From Bacteroidales bacterium (GTDB taxonomy: Bacteria; Bacteroidota; Bacteroidia; Bacteroidales; F082): 45,751 nucleotides of DNA. The notes beneath the pieces were generated by a model, which saw only the letters and a program-made list of their open reading frames with translations, was not told the DNA's origin and searched no databases. Shown piece by piece: positions 43,519-45,751 of this stretch. The stretch's first letter is position 1, and each line of letters opens with the position of its first letter. The stretch lies in assembly GCA_024400455.1 (NCBI GenBank), contig JAKSMU010000016.1, positions 1 to 45,751 on the forward strand, written 5' to 3'. A program made the translations under genes and the position numbers.

Positions 43519-44253
43519 TCATTCCTTCACCACCTTCAGCACGCTTCGGCTTCCGTCTTCGCCGATGGCGGTGACGAAGTAAAGCCCCGAAGGGAGGCCT
43601 GAGACGTCCATAGTGAGGCTTTCCGTGCCGTTGCCCGGCTTGGTGGCGACGAGCTGCCCCGTGACGCTGTAAAGCCTTGCTTCGGCAATCTGTTGGCCTA
43701 TAAGGGTAACACTTTGCTTCGCCGGATTGGGATAAACGGCGAAAACGCCTTCGCTGTTTTCGTCCACACTGGTGTTGAGTTCAGTCTGCCCCCAGCGCAG
43801 AGGATAATTAGCTACGGTGCAGTAGGCATATTTATCGAAACACCATCTCTTATCATCTCCCTGTTTGACAGTGTATGTCCTAAACCAACCATAATAATAA
43901 TTCCCTTCTTTTTCAAACCTATATCCCCAACATTCATGGCGATCCGCAAAAGAAAGTTTGTCTCTCCAATTTTGAATTTGCATAAGCGTATCATTTTCTT
44001 CTGCAGAACACAAGGAAAGATTATCTTTGAGAGAATGTATATCAAAGAACATTGCAGTTGAAGTCCAATAACGATTCATGTGAATATCTGCATCTCCATC
44101 ATTATTCAAATCAATCCAGAAATCACATGTGGAGGATGGCACATACATGCATGAATCAGGTTCGAAGTCTACATAGATGATTCGGTTCTCTTGGGCATGT
44201 CCGAGAAGGCATGCAAAAAAAGCAAATATGCTTGTTAATGATTTTAAGTTCAT
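43519..44253 (-). CDS. Short T9SS cargo protein, tandem family member 1
   Basis: A 244-residue secreted protein with signal peptide (MNLKSLTSIFAFFACLLGHAQ). The middle (IYVDFEPDSCMYVPSS, FWIDLNNDGDADIHM, YYYGWFRTYTV, CTVANYPLRWGQTELNTS) has no named family that I recognise, but is clearly related to the next gene. The last ~75 residues form a T9SS sorting domain (VYPNPAKQSVTLIGQQIAEA ... SRSVLKVVKE) that is nearly identical at DNA level to that of the neighbour. The LNNDGDAD segment resembles a calcium-binding loop. Confidence 0.88.
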   Translation of the reverse strand: MNLKSLTSIFAFFACLLGHAQENRIIYVDFEPDSCMYVPSSTCDFWIDLNNDGDADIHMNRYWTSTAMFFDIHSLKDNLSLCSAEENDTLMQIQNWRDKLSFADRHECWGYRFEKEGNYYYGWFRTYTVKQGDDKRWCFDKYAYCTVANYPLRWGQTELNTSVDENSEGVFAVYPNPAKQSVTLIGQQIAEARLYSVTGQLVATKPGNGTESLTMDVSGLPSGLYFVTAIGEDGSRSVLKVVKE

Positions 44254-44290
44254 CTTTTTTGAATTAAATGTTCATATTTAAATAATTATT

Positions 44291-44640
44291 ATTCAGGACA
44301 TTCGTGTACCATAATCTGTCCGCAAAGGTAAAAACTTTTTTGAGAATTTTTTCTGCGAAGTTTATTTTGTGAACAAATGGTTCTCATTCAGCCACTGTAA
44401 ACTCACCATAATACTCATCCCCATTGGGGAGCGTGAAGGTAACCATGTAATTCATTCCTTCACCACCTTCAGCTCGCTTCGGCTTCCGTCTTCGCCGATG
44501 GCGGTGACGAAGTAAAGCCCCGAAGGAAGGCCGGAGACGTCCACCGTGAGGCTTTCCGTGCCGTTGCCCGGCTTGGTGGCGACGAGCTGCCCCGTGACGC
44601 TGTAAAGCCTTGCTTCGGCAATCTGTTGGCCTATAAGGGT
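44291..44640. repeat. Long direct repeat, copy A (CTD plus promoter)
   Basis: Covers the promoter region of the first family member and the 3' sorting-domain end of the second. Nearly identical to 45287-45640, offset ~996 bp. The CTD part (44449-44739) also matches 43516-43806. Confidence 0.9.
44323..44330 (-). promoter_or_regulatory. Putative promoter of tandem family member 1
   Basis: TACCTTTG on the minus strand, within the duplicated block and 70 nt before the ATG at 44253. Confidence 0.55.
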
Positions 44641-45261
44641 AACACTTTGCTTTGCCGGATTGGGATAAACGGCGAAAACGCCTTCGCTGTTTTCGCCCAC
44701 ACCTGTGCTGAGTTCAGTCTGCCCCCAGCGCAATGGATAGTCGGGAATGGTGCAGTAGGCCATATCGTCGACATACGCCCACACTTTATGGTAAACACCC
44801 TGTATTGCATTATATTCTATGTCTCCATACGCATTTACCCATGCATAATAATAGTGGCCATCCATCTCTTTGCGGAAACCGATGGTAAAATCAATATGCG
44901 TTAACCAAAGATGGTTGGTTTGGTCATAGAACAACACTTGCCTTACATGATGTGGGCTTAACCAGTTGCCATCCTGAATTACCAAATCGTTATCCGACAG
45001 TTTCCAACGGTATTCCCACATGGATATATAGAATAAGCCAATTTCTCCTGTTGAGAGCATATTTATGAAAACCTTAAAATCAGTGGTTCCGTCTTGGTCG
45101 AAATCAATCTTGATTGTATCATTTGGATAATTCAAACTAATCGCACGGACGCACAGGTCTGGCTCATAGTCCGTATAGATGATTCCGTCATTCTGGGCAA
45201 AGCTTCTTGAGAAAGGCAGAAGCGCAAAGATTGCGAGAAGGCCTATGATGTTTCTTTTCAT
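44452..45261 (-). CDS. Short T9SS cargo protein, tandem family member 2
   Basis: A 269-residue paralogue of the preceding entry: signal peptide (MKRNIIGLLAIFALLPFSRSFAQ), then IYTDYEPDLCVRAISL, KIDFDQDGTTDFKVF, HYYYAWVNAYGDI, CTIPDYPLRWGQTELST and the same T9SS tail (VYPNPAKQSVTLIGQQ ... SRSELKVVKE). The mature middle part has diverged much more than the tail. Expected on the cell surface or released. Function unknown. Confidence 0.88.
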   Translation of the reverse strand: MKRNIIGLLAIFALLPFSRSFAQNDGIIYTDYEPDLCVRAISLNYPNDTIKIDFDQDGTTDFKVFINMLSTGEIGLFYISMWEYRWKLSDNDLVIQDGNWLSPHHVRQVLFYDQTNHLWLTHIDFTIGFRKEMDGHYYYAWVNAYGDIEYNAIQGVYHKVWAYVDDMAYCTIPDYPLRWGQTELSTGVGENSEGVFAVYPNPAKQSVTLIGQQIAEARLYSVTGQLVATKPGNGTESLTVDVSGLPSGLYFVTAIGEDGSRSELKVVKE

Positions 45262-45286
45262 ACTGATGATGTTTTTATAGTTGTTA

Positions 45287-45640
45287 ATTCAGACATTCGT
45301 GTACCATAATCTGTCCGCAAAGGTAAAAACTTTTCTGAGAATTTTTTCTGCGAAGTTTATTTTGTGAACAAATGGTTCTCATTCAGCCACTGTAAACTCA
45401 CCATAATACTCATCCCCATTGGGGAGCGTGAAGGTAACCATGTAATTCATTCCTTCACCACCTTCAGCTCGCTTCGGCTTCCGTCTTCGCCGATGGCGGT
45501 GACGAAGTAAAGCCCCGAAGGAAGGCCGGAGACGTCCACCGTGAGGCTTTCCGTGCCGTTGCCCTGCTTGGTGGCAACGAGCTGGCCCGTGACGCTGTAG
45601 AGCCTTGCCTCGGCAATCTGTTCGCCCGTTAGGGTAAACG
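45287..45640. repeat. Long direct repeat, copy B (CTD plus promoter)
   Basis: Second copy of 44291-44640. It covers the promoter of family member 2 and the sorting-domain end of the truncated third member. Differences are a few substitutions and a 1-bp indel near the left edge. Confidence 0.9.
45318..45325 (-). promoter_or_regulatory. Putative promoter of tandem family member 2
   Basis: TACCTTTG on the minus strand, identical in context to the box at 44323-44330, 57 nt before the ATG at 45261. Confidence 0.55.
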
Positions 45641-45704
45641 AGTCGTTGGCGGGAACGCCAATTGCTGCAAAGGAGCCATCAATGGACTTTTTCCTAGCAA
45701 AAAA
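45447..45704 (-). pseudogene. Orphan T9SS sorting-domain fragment, tandem family member 3
   Basis: About 86 codons that end like members 1 and 2 (EARLYSVTGQLVA ... SRSELKVVKE). Going upstream the frame passes FAAIGVPANDSFTLTGEQ, where the others have FAVYPNPAKQSVTLIGQQ, and meets an in-frame TGA at 45705-45707, followed by low-complexity CAAAAAATCA repeats. No start codon or signal peptide is in frame. It looks like a truncated or decayed gene, though a frameshifted upstream part beyond the window cannot be excluded. Confidence 0.7.
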
Positions 45705-45751
45705 TCAAAAAATCACAAATCAAAAAATCAGAAATTCCGAATTCAACACCT

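Noticed and set aside
1..45751. CRISPR arrays, prophage, integrase or transposase genes
   Set aside because: No regularly spaced identical repeats and no protein resembling these families were seen; the direct repeats found are too few and too far apart.

Overview
The window reads as a chromosomal segment of a Bacteroidota member, most probably of the order Bacteroidales. The reasons are several proteins ending in type IX secretion (T9SS) C-terminal sorting domains, a gldF-gldG gliding/secretion ABC module, BspA-type leucine-rich-repeat lipoproteins, DUF4468/DUF2807/DUF3089/DUF4340 proteins typical of the phylum, and many promoter-like TAnnTTTG boxes just upstream of starts. There is no phage, transposase, integrase, rRNA or CRISPR array. 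I could not run any search, so family names rest on recognised motifs and architecture.

Layout. 1-9.5 kb: a giant 2871-residue secreted adhesin (HagA/cleaved-adhesin-like) read on the minus strand, bracketed by two ~160-bp direct repeats that each carry a terminator hairpin and a perfect or near-perfect GTAGAGACG palindrome. 9.5-14.2 kb: housekeeping genes tyrS, a DUF3089 lipoprotein hydrolase, glyA and elbB. 14.2-17.6 kb: a gingipain-like C25 cysteine peptidase with five bacterial repeat modules and a T9SS tail. 17.7-23.6 kb: WG-repeat protein, L-serine dehydratase, tRNA-Ala(GGC), a DUF1294 protein, a MATE exporter and two LRR lipoproteins. 23.6-26.4 kb: a mevalonate-pathway operon (DUF4468 protein, class II HMG-CoA reductase, GYDIA-type GHMP kinase). 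26.5-31.7 kb: DUF2807 lipoprotein, rlmH, DUF4340 protein, gldG, gldF. 31.8-36.2 kb: a GH106-like rhamnosidase and a GH28-like polygalacturonase, a small pectin/rhamnogalacturonan pair. 36.2-41.7 kb: a coiled-coil protein, then a compact minus-strand operon (Nudix hydrolase, small lipoprotein, AsmA-like protein, SAM methyltransferase). 41.9-45.75 kb: an FG-GAP-repeat T9SS protein and a tandem family of short T9SS cargo genes, the last represented only by a 3' fragment.

How they work together: at least five intact T9SS cargo genes lie on the same segment as gldFG, and the peptidase and the cleaved-adhesin modules, which gingipains carry on one chain, are here on two separate genes. The rest is core metabolism. 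I see no clear new defence or mobile system. The most unusual signals are the repeat-bracketed giant adhesin, the recombining T9SS tail array at the right end, and a hairpin with a U8 run placed directly before the rlmH start codon.
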